Shown here piece by piece: positions 24,577 through 33,435 of a stretch of DNA of 64,000 nucleotides. The translations under genes and the position numbers were made by a program. Under the pieces are notes generated by a model. The model did no database searches, had not been told where the DNA came from, and was given only the letters and a program-made list of their open reading frames with translations. Source of the DNA: Candidatus Dojkabacteria bacterium (GTDB lineage: Bacteria > Patescibacteria > Dojkabacteria > SC72 > JAFGCJ01); assembly GCA_016932785.1 (NCBI GenBank), contig JAFGCJ010000004.1:9452-73451 (forward strand), given 5' to 3'. Positions within the stretch are counted from its first letter, which is position 1. Every line of letters starts with the position of its first letter.

Positions 24577-25125
24577 ATGACTCTTTCAGAAGGAAAGGAG
24601 AGTATTAATTCGATTGTTGAATCTCTCAAGGACGGTCTGTCGAAGATGAGGACGGGCAGAGCAAATCCGGATGTTCTGGATTCGGTTGTGGTTAATGTAT
24701 ACGAATCAGAGATGCCAATAAAGCATATTGCAAATGTGTCAGTTCCGGATGCACGAACCATAGTTATTCAACCTTGGGATACACAGAATACAGAGAAAAT
24801 TGAGAAGGCACTTCTTTCTTCGGATATTGGTATGACACCTGTCGTTGATGGTGAGATTATAAGACTTTCCGTACCTTCGCTTACGCAGGATCTCCGCGAG
24901 CAGTATGTAAAGGAAATGAAGGATATGGTTGAAGAGGCTAGAATTGCTATTCGGGAGGTTAGACACAGGATGATGGACGCAGCTGATAAGTCTGCAGAAG
25001 GAGGAGGTGTCTCGGAGGACGATATAAAAAGGCAGAAAGATGCTATTGAGAATGCGGTAACTGAGGTTATGGATAGACTGAAAGAGGTTGCTGATAATAA
25101 AGAGAAAGAGCTGATGACTGTTTAA
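24577..25125 (+). CDS. frr: Ribosome recycling factor
   Basis: RRF splits post-termination ribosomes with EF-G. The 182 residues match the family, with LSKMRTGRANPDVLDSVVV, the IQPWDTQNTEKIEKALLSSD block and the C-terminal RHRMMDAADKS helix. The 24413-24576 gap before it has no gene, only a GTTGCC/GGGCAA-type hairpin (TTGCC, loop, GGCAA) near 24450. Confidence 0.96.
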   Translation: MTLSEGKESINSIVESLKDGLSKMRTGRANPDVLDSVVVNVYESEMPIKHIANVSVPDARTIVIQPWDTQNTEKIEKALLSSDIGMTPVVDGEIIRLSVPSLTQDLREQYVKEMKDMVEEARIAIREVRHRMMDAADKSAEGGGVSEDDIKRQKDAIENAVTEVMDRLKEVADNKEKELMTV

Positions 25126-25144
25126 ATTTCCTTAATTCTATAAA

Positions 25145-26290
25145 ATGGTTTCTACTATTATTACGGTTTTGTTGTTTGTATTGATAATTGGGGTTGTTGT
25201 GACAATCCATGAGGTTGGGCATTACGCTGCGGCAAGGCTTTCAGGAATGCTTGTTGAAGAATTTTCTTTTGGTTTTGGCCCCAAACTTGTTTCTAAGAAA
25301 TGGGGTGATACAGAGTACATGATCAAACTTTTTCCATTAGGAGGGTATGTAAAGATACTTGGTGAGGAGATGGAGATAAAGGACAAGAGGAGCTTCAGTG
25401 AGAAATCTATTATTTCGAGAATGTTTGTTGCGGTTGCCGGTGTGTTAATGAATTTTCTGCTTGCAGTTGTTCTGTTTTATATAGTCTTAGGTGCCCGCGG
25501 TTTCTCGTATGAAGGTATTCCTTATTATGAAAATCTCAATTTGTGGTTTGGAGATCAGGAGGAGTTCTACGCTTACAATGTAACTGTTATTGGTATTACT
25601 GACGATGGAGGGGCAGATAAGGCGGGGCTGGAAGAGCCCTTTGAAATACTTGGTGTTGATGGTAATCCTGTTGAGTCTGTTAAAGATCTTAAGGACGAAC
25701 TTGAGGGGAAAGAGGAGAAAACAGTTGATTTGACAATTTACAAGGATGGAGAGGAGAAGGATGTTGAAGTAGTTGAAAATAAAGAGGGTTTGATAGGCGT
25801 GGAACTTGCAAGTGACTTTAAGTTGATTCGAGTTGAATATAATGGAGTAGAAAGGATTTTTGCCGGATTTTTACATTTTGCTAATATGACAAAAGCAAAT
25901 ATCTTTGTCTTCGGGAGATTAATTTCGAAGTCTGTCGAGGAGAAATCAGTCAAGCCAGTTGCAACATCAGTGTCCGGGCCTATCGGGTTGTTCGTTGTCA
26001 TAGATTTGGTAAGGGAGTTTGCAGGCACGGTTGGAATATTGGATTTGATAGCCACGCTCAATCTAACTCTTGTAATTATAAATATCCTTCCATTCCCTGC
26101 TTTGGACGGAGGACATGTGTTATTTATGACTATTGAAGCTGTAAGGGGAAAACCGGTCAACAAGAACGTCGAAAGATGGCTCGTTAATATTGGTATGATA
26201 ATAATGTTTGGTTTGATGATATTGATATCGGCAAAAGATGTGTTTCAGTTTGAGGTTTTTGACTGGATAAAAGGTTTATTTGTAGGTTGA
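25145..26290 (+). CDS. rseP: RseP-type site-2 protease with PDZ domain
   Basis: This intramembrane zinc protease cleaves membrane-bound regulators. It has 381 residues: HEVGH (HExxH) in the first helix (about 22-26), EFSFGFGPKL after it, a PDZ domain at about 140-220 (GITDDGGADKAGLEEPFEIL), and the C-terminal ligand motif LPFPALDGGHVLF. It follows frr in the order seen with rseP in many bacteria. It ends in TGA. Confidence 0.94.
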   Translation: MVSTIITVLLFVLIIGVVVTIHEVGHYAAARLSGMLVEEFSFGFGPKLVSKKWGDTEYMIKLFPLGGYVKILGEEMEIKDKRSFSEKSIISRMFVAVAGVLMNFLLAVVLFYIVLGARGFSYEGIPYYENLNLWFGDQEEFYAYNVTVIGITDDGGADKAGLEEPFEILGVDGNPVESVKDLKDELEGKEEKTVDLTIYKDGEEKDVEVVENKEGLIGVELASDFKLIRVEYNGVERIFAGFLHFANMTKANIFVFGRLISKSVEEKSVKPVATSVSGPIGLFVVIDLVREFAGTVGILDLIATLNLTLVIINILPFPALDGGHVLFMTIEAVRGKPVNKNVERWLVNIGMIIMFGLMILISAKDVFQFEVFDWIKGLFVG

Positions 26291-26392
26291 TGTGTTTTTG
26301 TTCGTAGTTATTGCGACTGGCTCATCTTTATTGTATTATTTTTGTAGAGTTTTATGGTATACTTTTGCTCAATAAGTTGGTGGAGTTAACTT

Positions 26393-28579
26393 GTGGCAAT
26401 TCGGGTAAATCGAAAAACTGCTGTAATCATAGGTGTTTCTCTTTTCGTTGTTCTTGCCGGTGTCGGTGGTTTCATTGTGTGGAGGCTGAATCAGCCTAGA
26501 GAAGTTACGCCTGAAGAGAGTGAGGCTGCGGAGTGTGAGCCTCCTAGCTGTGAGGCCGGTGGTTCATGCCACGGTCCGGGAAGTACTGCAAAAAATAAGG
26601 ATAACGGATGCACATATACGTGTGTGAATGGCTCTTGGAAAAACCCCGACTGTCCAGGTTCAGATGATGATGACGATGACGATGGAGAAGGATGCGAAGG
26701 TAACGAGGGAGATTACAACAACGGTTGCTGTGAAAGGGCAGACGGATCGTTATATTGTCATGGAGATTTGGAATGTATTGGTGGAACGTGTTTGCCCCCT
26801 GCCGTAGGAGATGACGACGATGATGACGGCGGCGAGGAATATACTCCGAGTGATACTCATAGTTGTAGTGGAAGCTCATCGGACCCAGCATACGGCTGTG
26901 CTGACGTACATTGTGAATATCCGTATGCTACATATTGTAAGAATGGCCAATGTCAATGTGTTAAGTACAATGTGCAGAGTGGCTGGCCTGCTGGTTGTAC
27001 GGGGGCGCCCACTGGTCCGGAACCTGCCGCTTGTCCTGCCGGGATGACTTCATGTACCAAAGGAACCGCTGGATGTGAAGAATATGACTGTCAGAAATGG
27101 GAATGTCCTGGTTGTGATAACCCTTCGTATAAATGTACTTACTGCAAAACCTCATCTTCTGGTAGCAACGAGTGTGAAACAGGAAATCTTGATACACCGG
27201 CCGCTGGTAGTACTGTACCTGAGGGCCAGACAGTTAGAATTGAAGGTTGGGCTGCAGACGGAGATGGTATAGATACATCGAGAATTGAAGTAACAATAGA
27301 CGGAAATCATGTTGGTAATGCTACTGCAGAAAATGCTTGTCCTGACAGGAGAGCCGATGTCTGTAATGCAGTAGGGGAAGGAAAACACCCTGTTGCATGG
27401 GTTTATGATTGGGTTGCTACTGGACAGGGGAACCATACTATAAGCGTTAGATGGTGGGATTCAGAAGGTCTTACCAGCTCTGACTGTCGTGATTCAACGA
27501 ATATAACGGTTTCTGGTGTTAGTTATCTTCAGATTCAAGGTAGAGTGTTCTGCCAGGATCCAGGAGGAGAGCTATATCCGATTCCTGGTGCTACGGTGAC
27601 TTTTTCCAAGACTGGAGGGAGTGATGAAACTCTTACTACGGATAGTGATGGTTTTTATAGATCTGCTGCAAATACAACTCAGAAGTCTGAGGAACCATTC
27701 TCTGTTGATTTTGGAAGTATTCCAAGTGGAACATTACCGACAGGTGTTGACTATGAGGATATGACAGGTCCCACACTTTCTGGGACTGAAAATTGTCCGA
27801 GTAGATGTAGTTCATGTTCTGGTACTAGCTATTCCAGTTGCTCAGGATTTTCAGCAACAGGGATAAATACACACTTCGATTGGCAGTTTGTAGACTGTGA
27901 TTTGTCTCAACCTAATACTGAATGGGAACTTGAAAAAGAGGGATCTATCGTCTGCGTGGAAGAGGGAACTCCAAATGTTCACGCTATAGCGACCTATGTT
28001 ATCAGGGTGAGAAATATAGTAGAAGGGTCAACAGGTAGGCTTTTGAAAGTTGAGAACTATTATGATGAGACGGGTGTTGGTATTCAGGCGAGCTGGATTA
28101 CTTCGACGACCCCCACCGCAACTTCTGTTGATAGCGAAAAAATCGTTTGGGAGCTTACGGGTGATGACCAAATATTTGAATACTGTGGTGATGATACCTG
28201 CTGGAGGGAATTCAGATATACCGTTCGTGTTCCTAGAGACCTGTTTGGAGACACAATTGTTGATCATGCAATAGGCTATCCGGAGACCGGAGAACCTCTG
28301 CACGCATATGAGGATGTGGTCATCATATGTGGTCTACCAATAAGTGGAATTATGGATAGCTTTGCAGCAAGATTGGCACTCGGAGGAATACTTATAGCCT
28401 TGGGGTATCTTTCATATCGCTATCTCTATTTGGACAAGGCATTTCTTGCAATGGGAAATGGCGTGAGTGGCTTTGTAGAAGGTCTGAAGTTTGGTCTTAG
28501 TAAAGAAGGATCTAAGAGCCGATGGGAGAAAAAAGTTATTAAAAGTGTGGATAAAAAGAGGAGGAAATCAAAGAAATAG
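26393..28579 (+). CDS. Large cysteine-rich, Asp-run surface protein with membrane anchors at both ends
   Basis: I do not recognise the whole protein (728 residues). It starts at GTG 26393 with GGTGGAG about 10 nt upstream. A signal-anchor helix (about 12-32) leads into cysteine-rich modules separated by poly-Asp runs (seven Asp at about 92, more at about 140), which could bind calcium. Next come an Ig/Big-like part (TVRIEGWAADGDGIDTSRIE), then a domain like the SdrD B or carboxypeptidase regulatory fold (IQGRVFCQDPGGELYPIPGA). A DUF11-like part (VIRVRNIVEGSTGRLLKVEN), a C-terminal helix (about 655-675) and a basic tail follow. It is likely displayed on the surface. Confidence 0.8.
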   Translation: MAIRVNRKTAVIIGVSLFVVLAGVGGFIVWRLNQPREVTPEESEAAECEPPSCEAGGSCHGPGSTAKNKDNGCTYTCVNGSWKNPDCPGSDDDDDDDGEGCEGNEGDYNNGCCERADGSLYCHGDLECIGGTCLPPAVGDDDDDDGGEEYTPSDTHSCSGSSSDPAYGCADVHCEYPYATYCKNGQCQCVKYNVQSGWPAGCTGAPTGPEPAACPAGMTSCTKGTAGCEEYDCQKWECPGCDNPSYKCTYCKTSSSGSNECETGNLDTPAAGSTVPEGQTVRIEGWAADGDGIDTSRIEVTIDGNHVGNATAENACPDRRADVCNAVGEGKHPVAWVYDWVATGQGNHTISVRWWDSEGLTSSDCRDSTNITVSGVSYLQIQGRVFCQDPGGELYPIPGATVTFSKTGGSDETLTTDSDGFYRSAANTTQKSEEPFSVDFGSIPSGTLPTGVDYEDMTGPTLSGTENCPSRCSSCSGTSYSSCSGFSATGINTHFDWQFVDCDLSQPNTEWELEKEGSIVCVEEGTPNVHAIATYVIRVRNIVEGSTGRLLKVENYYDETGVGIQASWITSTTPTATSVDSEKIVWELTGDDQIFEYCGDDTCWREFRYTVRVPRDLFGDTIVDHAIGYPETGEPLHAYEDVVIICGLPISGIMDSFAARLALGGILIALGYLSYRYLYLDKAFLAMGNGVSGFVEGLKFGLSKEGSKSRWEKKVIKSVDKKRRKSKK

Positions 28580-28636
28580 GGTGTTAGGTGTTGTTATTTC
28601 AATTTTCCGTAAATTTATTATATAATCCAGTCCGTT

Positions 28637-28840
28637 ATGGCAGTTATTGTACATGCAAATGAAAATATAGAATCAGCTCTAAAGAGACTCCACAGAGAGG
28701 TCATCAGAGAAAAAGTAATCGAAACGGCAAGGGAAAAGCAGTATCGAATAAAGAAAAGTGATCTCGAAATAGAGAAAAGGAGACTTTGGGCTAAAACAAA
28801 GAGAAGACGAAGAACAGCCAGACGCAGAATGCGTAAGTAA
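28637..28840 (+). CDS. rpsU: Small ribosomal subunit protein bS21
   Basis: The 67 residues MAVIVHANENIESALKRLHR onward have the basic C-terminal tail WAKTKRRRRTARRRMRK. A TATAAT (28620-28625) lies 11 nt before the ATG. It is followed by yqeY, a frequent neighbour of rpsU. Confidence 0.92.
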   Translation: MAVIVHANENIESALKRLHREVIREKVIETAREKQYRIKKSDLEIEKRRLWAKTKRRRRTARRRMRK

Positions 28841-28881
28841 GGCTTTGCAACTTTTCAAATAAATTTCTTTTTATACGACCT

Positions 28882-29334
28882 ATGTCTTTACTTCAAGAAA
28901 TTCAGAAGGAATCGATTCTCGCGATGAAAGAGAAGAATACTGTTAAGCAGGATATTCTTAAGCTTCTCATTGCTGCTCTTAAAAATGCTCAGATTGCTAA
29001 ACCTGGTGGAAAAGAATTGACGAAAGAGGAAGAAGTGAAGGTGATTTTTTCTGAATCAAAGAAGATTAAGGATTCCATTGAAAAGTTTAAAGAAGCTGGT
29101 AGAGAAGATCTCTTGAATCGTGAAGAGGAGCAACTGGGATATGTTGAAAAGTATCTTCCTGCTCAGGCGGGTGAAGACGATATTATTAAGGTCGTTGAGA
29201 AAGCTATAAAAGAGGTTGATGCTTCGGGTATGGGTGATATGGGTCGGGTAATGGGACTTGTAATGAAAGAACTTCAGGGGAAGGCTGATGGAGCTGTCGT
29301 GAACCGGATTGTAAAGAGCAAATTATCTGAATAG
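28882..29334 (+). CDS. yqeY: GatB/YqeY family protein
   Basis: This 150-residue helical protein is homologous to the tail of GatB. It opens LLQEIQKESILAMKEKNTVK, with LKLLIAALKNAQIAK and a C-terminal GMGDMGRVMGLVMKELQGKA motif typical of YqeY. A role in tRNA-dependent amidation is suspected, not shown. The rpsU-yqeY pair is conserved widely. Confidence 0.92.
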   Translation: MSLLQEIQKESILAMKEKNTVKQDILKLLIAALKNAQIAKPGGKELTKEEEVKVIFSESKKIKDSIEKFKEAGREDLLNREEEQLGYVEKYLPAQAGEDDIIKVVEKAIKEVDASGMGDMGRVMGLVMKELQGKADGAVVNRIVKSKLSE

Positions 29335-29350
29335 TAATTTTGAGATCCAG

Positions 29351-29806
29351 ATGTCAGATTCATTAGATATTTTCTTATTTAATTCTTGTTCCTCCGATTT
29401 ATGTAGTACCGGGTATACGGTGCTGCTTGATAGGATAAAGGATATTTCAAGGTTAGTTTCATCCAAAGTAAAAGAACTTAAAGGGTTTGAGATAAATGTA
29501 ATCATTGCTGATGGAAGGACTATGAGGGGTCTTAATAAGAGGTTTCGCCGGGTTGATAGCAGTACAGATGTATTAGCTTTTCCTTTTGATGAACCGGGTT
29601 TCGGAGAAATTTGGCTCTGTCCTTCTGTGATAGAAAAGAACGCGAAGAAATATAACCAGAGTTTTGATTTGGAGCTTATTAGGGTCCTAATTCATGGGAT
29701 GTTGCATCTAGGCGGGTATGATCATAAGGGAAAGTTTATTTCTTCCAGTGTTTCTAAGGAAAAAATGTTTAGGGTGCAGGAACAGATTTTGTCGGGGCTG
29801 GTTTAG
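29351..29806 (+). CDS. ybeY: Endoribonuclease YbeY
   Basis: YbeY is a metal-dependent RNase for 16S rRNA maturation and ribosome quality control. It has 151 residues. The zinc site HGMLHLGGYDH (HGxxHLxGYDH) is at about 114-124, and DSSTDVLAFPF precedes it as in the family. It ends immediately before a REP-like palindromic element. Confidence 0.93.
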   Translation: MSDSLDIFLFNSCSSDLCSTGYTVLLDRIKDISRLVSSKVKELKGFEINVIIADGRTMRGLNKRFRRVDSSTDVLAFPFDEPGFGEIWLCPSVIEKNAKKYNQSFDLELIRVLIHGMLHLGGYDHKGKFISSSVSKEKMFRVQEQILSGLV

Positions 29807-29934
29807 GGTCTGACCCCCGTTAGGTCTGTCCCCCGATAAATCCTTATGATGGCGCTTTTTTAATAGAAATTTCATTAAAAAACCCTTGGAAAACCGTGTA
29901 AATTGGGGTCAAACCTGTTGGGGGACAGACCCCC
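29805..29934. repeat. REP-like palindromic element of about 130 bp
   Basis: GGGTCTGACCCCC (29806-29818) and GGTCTGTCCCCC (29823-29834) at the left are mirrored by GGGGTCAAACC (29905-29915) and GGGGGACAGACC (29920-29931) at the right. In the middle TTTTTTAAT (29856-29864) and ATTAAAAAA (29874-29882) form a perfect 9-bp stem. Such GGGGTCTGNCCCC units are typical of REP sequences mobilised by RAYT transposases. No transposase is in the window. Part of the centre (TTTTTAAYAGAAATTTCAT) recurs near 51627. Confidence 0.6.
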
Positions 29935-29959
29935 AACTATAAGATGTTATAATGAAAAC

Positions 29960-30523
29960 ATGAAAGTTGTCTTTGGTTTGGGAAATCCCGGAGAAAAATA
30001 TGCAAATACGAGACATAACGCCGGATTTTTCTTTGTCGACAAACTTCGAGAGTTTATGGGTTGGGATAAATTTTGGGATGTTGGTCAATGGCAACTCGAT
30101 AAGTATTTAAACTCGGAAGTTTGTACTGCCAGGTCAGAATCTGAGAATAAGCTTGTGCTTGTAAAACCGGTTACGTTCATGAATAAGAGTGGAATAGCGG
30201 CAAAACAGATTGTTGCAAGGTATGGTATCTCCCTGAAAGATGAGTTTGTATTGGTACATGATGATTTGGATATAGAATTGGGTAGTTATAAGATACATAC
30301 GGGTGTTTCACCTAAGCAGCATAATGGAGTCAGGAGTGTTGAAAATATGTTGGGTAGTAGCAACTTTCTTAGGGTTAGAATTGGAATAGATAGCCGCTCT
30401 GGAGATAGAACAATCCCTTCAGATGATTATGTTCTTATGAAAATGTCTGATAGTGAGGTTGAAATACTGGAAGAGGCGGTGATAGCAGCTGTCAAAAGCC
30501 TGAGAAATGTATATGAGTTCTGA
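29960..30523 (+). CDS. pth: Peptidyl-tRNA hydrolase
   Basis: This enzyme releases stalled peptides from tRNA. The 187 residues start MKVVFGLGNPGEKYANTRHN, with the catalytic His in NTRHNAGFF and the FMNKSG and VHDDLDIELG motifs. A longer frame runs back into the REP element, but ATG 29960 is correct. TATAAT (29948-29953) ends 6 nt before it, so the transcript is probably leaderless. It ends in TGA. Confidence 0.95.
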   Translation: MKVVFGLGNPGEKYANTRHNAGFFFVDKLREFMGWDKFWDVGQWQLDKYLNSEVCTARSESENKLVLVKPVTFMNKSGIAAKQIVARYGISLKDEFVLVHDDLDIELGSYKIHTGVSPKQHNGVRSVENMLGSSNFLRVRIGIDSRSGDRTIPSDDYVLMKMSDSEVEILEEAVIAAVKSLRNVYEF

Positions 30524-30601
30524 TTTGAACCCAAGATGTGATGATGTATGTTCTATTCTAGGTTTGTGTATTCGATCTTGCTGTTGTGAAATTCTTGTAA
30601 C

Positions 30602-33211
30602 TTGTGTATCCTTACCCCTGTGCGCAAAGAAGTTATAGGAGGTAGTTGGAAAAATTTTTTCGTTCAGAACCCCCATGTAATAGAAATGGCGGGGGACCTC
30701 TTGCGGTCAATTGATTCCTGTCAGAAAGAAAAATCTGTTCCATGGATATTCACTGAAATTAACTCTCCCGTGAGAGAGATATTGGAGATAGTGTCTAAGC
30801 TTTCAAGCAAAAGGATTGTAGTGTTTCAACTTAGGAACGGGGTAGACCTTTCGGAGGTGGCAGAATTAGATTTTCATTCTCTCGAATTTCGGAATGAGTT
30901 TCTACTGGAGAAGGATGTTGGTTTCGGTGATTTTGTTAGTGTTTTGGAGGACTTTGGCTTTAGGCGAGAGAATAAGGTGTGGGGGCAGCATGAGTTTAGT
31001 GTTGTAGGTGACGTGGTGACTTTTTGGCCTATTGGTCATGACAGGCCAATAAGGGTTGAGAGTGATGACCAAAAGGTTACGAACATATCAGTGATAGATC
31101 CAGGAACAAGGAGAACCATCTCAAAAATAAACAGTCTTCATGTATTAGGTAGCAAAAAGGATGTCAGTGGTGAAGATGACATTATGGATGATTATTTTGA
31201 AGTGATTGATATTGGAAGTAGATTTACTGATACCTTCGAGATTCCCGTTATAGTTAGTGATATTTCACCTCTCAAGGATGAGTTGGATTTTAGATTTAAT
31301 CTATTGAATCTCGATTTTCGGAATACTGAGTGGGGCGAAGAGAAAATAAGAAATGCATTAAGGAGCGGGTGGGATGTTCTTTTCGTAATAAATCATAATA
31401 ATGATCGTGCGCTACAGATTAAGGAGGGTTTTCCGGAAATCAAGATTTTCGAAGAGGATCTGGCATCAGGATTTGAATCTGAGCAGGCAGGGGTGATAGT
31501 TCTAACTGATCAGGAACTCTGGGGGACAGTCAAGCTTGGAAGAGGAGCAAAACCAAAGGATAAGTTTACAGGTCTTGTTGCCGGAGAAATTAGTCCTGGT
31601 GAATATGTGGTCCATGAGGATCATGGGGTCGCGCTTTATACCGGAATTAATGTTCAAGGTGATGAAAAGTATCTTGAACTTAAATATGCTAAAGAGGATA
31701 GACTTCTTGTTCCATTCAATGTGGCAGGCAAGATTACTAAGTATGTTGGCGTTGGTGGTTTTGTGCCAAAACTTACGAGGTTGGGGGGAGGAGAATGGAA
31801 GAGAATTCGGACACGGGTGAAGAAGTCTGTCCGAAAACTGGCGATGCAGTTATTGAGACTATATGCACTGCGTGAGATGGCTAAATCTGAAGCACTTAAG
31901 ACTGATATTAGTGATCTGAAATCCTTCGAGTCTGACTTTCCTTTTGTTGAAACAGAGGATCAAATTCAGGCAATTGAGGAAGTTAAGAGTGATCTTGGGA
32001 AAGGGAAGCCTATGGACCGGTTACTTGTTGGTGATGTGGGTTTCGGTAAAACCGAGGTTGCTATGCGTGCAGCTTTTATCTCAGTATCAAACGGAAAACA
32101 GGTTGCAGTTCTTGCGCCAACGACTGTTCTTGTAGAACAGCACTACAATGTTTTCAAGAGTAGAATGGAGAAATATGGAATAAATGTAGCTGCACTTTCT
32201 CGTTTTCTTGGGGAAGATGAGGCTCAGGATGTGGTTGATCGAGTTGCCCAAGGGAAGGTGGATATTGTCGTTGGGACACACAGGTTACTCTCAAAGGACG
32301 TTAGTTTTAAGGATCTGGGTCTTTTGGTTATTGATGAGGAACAAAAATTTGGTGTTTCTCAGAAGGAGAAGCTAAAGGGAGTCCGTGTAGACACGCATGT
32401 TTTGTCAATGTCGGCTACACCAATACCTCGCACGCTGAACATGGCGTTATCGGGCGTTAGAGATATATCGGTGATAGCCACTCCTCCCATTGGCAGGAAG
32501 CCAGTAAAGAATGTTGTTGGAAAGTTCAATTGGAATGATGTAAAGGAAGCCATTTTGGAAGAGGTTAAACGTGGAGGTCAAGTTTATTATGTTCATAACA
32601 GGGTGAGATCAATTGAAAACATCAAAGCCAAGTTGCAGGAATTGCTGCCGAAAGTCCGCTTTGTTGTTGGGCATGGTCAGATGGGTTCAGATCAATTGTC
32701 AAAAGTTATGAGAGATTTTAATGAAAGGAAATATGACGTCCTAATCTGTAGTACCATAATTGAAAATGGACTGGACATGCCAAACGTGAATACCCTGGTT
32801 GTTGATAGAGCCGAAATGTTCGGCTTGGCGCAGCTGTATCAGTTAAGAGGTAGGGTAGGTCGTGGCTTAACACAGGCACATGCCTATTTCTTTTATCATG
32901 GTGTTGATGAAGAAAGATTAGTAAGAAGAGAGTTTTCTGAATCTGGTACTATTTCCGATGAGGAAGGGCTAGGTGATAAAGTGGTCTTGTGGAAAGCAGC
33001 GAGACAGAGGCTTAATGCTATTAGGCAGCTAGAGGAGTTAGGCTCCGGGTTTGGTCTAGCCCAGAAGGACCTGGAAATCCGTGGGGCGGGAAATTTCCTT
33101 GGTAGGGAGCAGCACGGAAATGTCAGTTCTATTGGATTTACCTTGTACTGCCGTTTACTGGGAGAGTTGGTTGAAGAGATGAAAAACAATGAGGGCTCGA
33201 TTCCAAAGTAG
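30602..33211 (+). CDS. mfd: Transcription-repair coupling factor Mfd, shortened at both ends
   Basis: Mfd is a translocase that removes RNA polymerase stalled at DNA damage and recruits UvrA. It has 869 residues against about 1150. The RNAP-interaction module (PGEYVVHEDHGVALYTGINV) is near residue 339, and the RecG-like motor follows with GDVGFGKTEVAMRA (Walker A), DEEQKFGVSQ (Walker B, DEEQ), SATPIPRTL and QLRGRVGRG. The UvrB-like N-terminus is about 140 residues shorter than in E. coli. The C-terminal autoinhibitory D7 domain is missing: the protein stops after GFTLYCRLLGELVEEMKNN, and the 224-nt gap to dnaX cannot hold it. The start is uncertain (TTG 30602, GTG 30620 or ATG 30686). Confidence 0.93.
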   Translation: MCILTPVRKEVIGGSWKNFFVQNPHVIEMAGDLLRSIDSCQKEKSVPWIFTEINSPVREILEIVSKLSSKRIVVFQLRNGVDLSEVAELDFHSLEFRNEFLLEKDVGFGDFVSVLEDFGFRRENKVWGQHEFSVVGDVVTFWPIGHDRPIRVESDDQKVTNISVIDPGTRRTISKINSLHVLGSKKDVSGEDDIMDDYFEVIDIGSRFTDTFEIPVIVSDISPLKDELDFRFNLLNLDFRNTEWGEEKIRNALRSGWDVLFVINHNNDRALQIKEGFPEIKIFEEDLASGFESEQAGVIVLTDQELWGTVKLGRGAKPKDKFTGLVAGEISPGEYVVHEDHGVALYTGINVQGDEKYLELKYAKEDRLLVPFNVAGKITKYVGVGGFVPKLTRLGGGEWKRIRTRVKKSVRKLAMQLLRLYALREMAKSEALKTDISDLKSFESDFPFVETEDQIQAIEEVKSDLGKGKPMDRLLVGDVGFGKTEVAMRAAFISVSNGKQVAVLAPTTVLVEQHYNVFKSRMEKYGINVAALSRFLGEDEAQDVVDRVAQGKVDIVVGTHRLLSKDVSFKDLGLLVIDEEQKFGVSQKEKLKGVRVDTHVLSMSATPIPRTLNMALSGVRDISVIATPPIGRKPVKNVVGKFNWNDVKEAILEEVKRGGQVYYVHNRVRSIENIKAKLQELLPKVRFVVGHGQMGSDQLSKVMRDFNERKYDVLICSTIIENGLDMPNVNTLVVDRAEMFGLAQLYQLRGRVGRGLTQAHAYFFYHGVDEERLVRREFSESGTISDEEGLGDKVVLWKAARQRLNAIRQLEELGSGFGLAQKDLEIRGAGNFLGREQHGNVSSIGFTLYCRLLGELVEEMKNNEGSIPK

Positions 33212-33404
33212 CAATTACCTGTCAAATTCCCAGCGCACCCGTATGTGGAGATTTGCCTCGGTTTCATGAAAAATGCCTCTTTTGGGTAACTTTTTTGATC
33301 CAAATTTGCGATGTCTGGTGTTTCTCAGGTAGGTAATTCTCATAATTATGAAACTCTTCTTTAAATAGATTCGGACACGGGGCAAATAATCCTTTTAATG
33401 AAAA

Positions 33405-33435
33405 GGTAATCTTTAATACCTTGTAAAAGATTACC
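33405..33435 (+). promoter_or_regulatory. Perfect 10-bp hairpin abutting the dnaX ATG
   Basis: GGTAATCTTT (33405-33414) and AAAGATTACC (33426-33435) form a perfect stem with an 11-nt loop that ends exactly at the first dnaX ATG. An alternative small hairpin CCTTTT/AAAAGG (33391-33406) shares its first two bases. It could block the first start, act as an operator, or end transcription from mfd. Confidence 0.5.
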
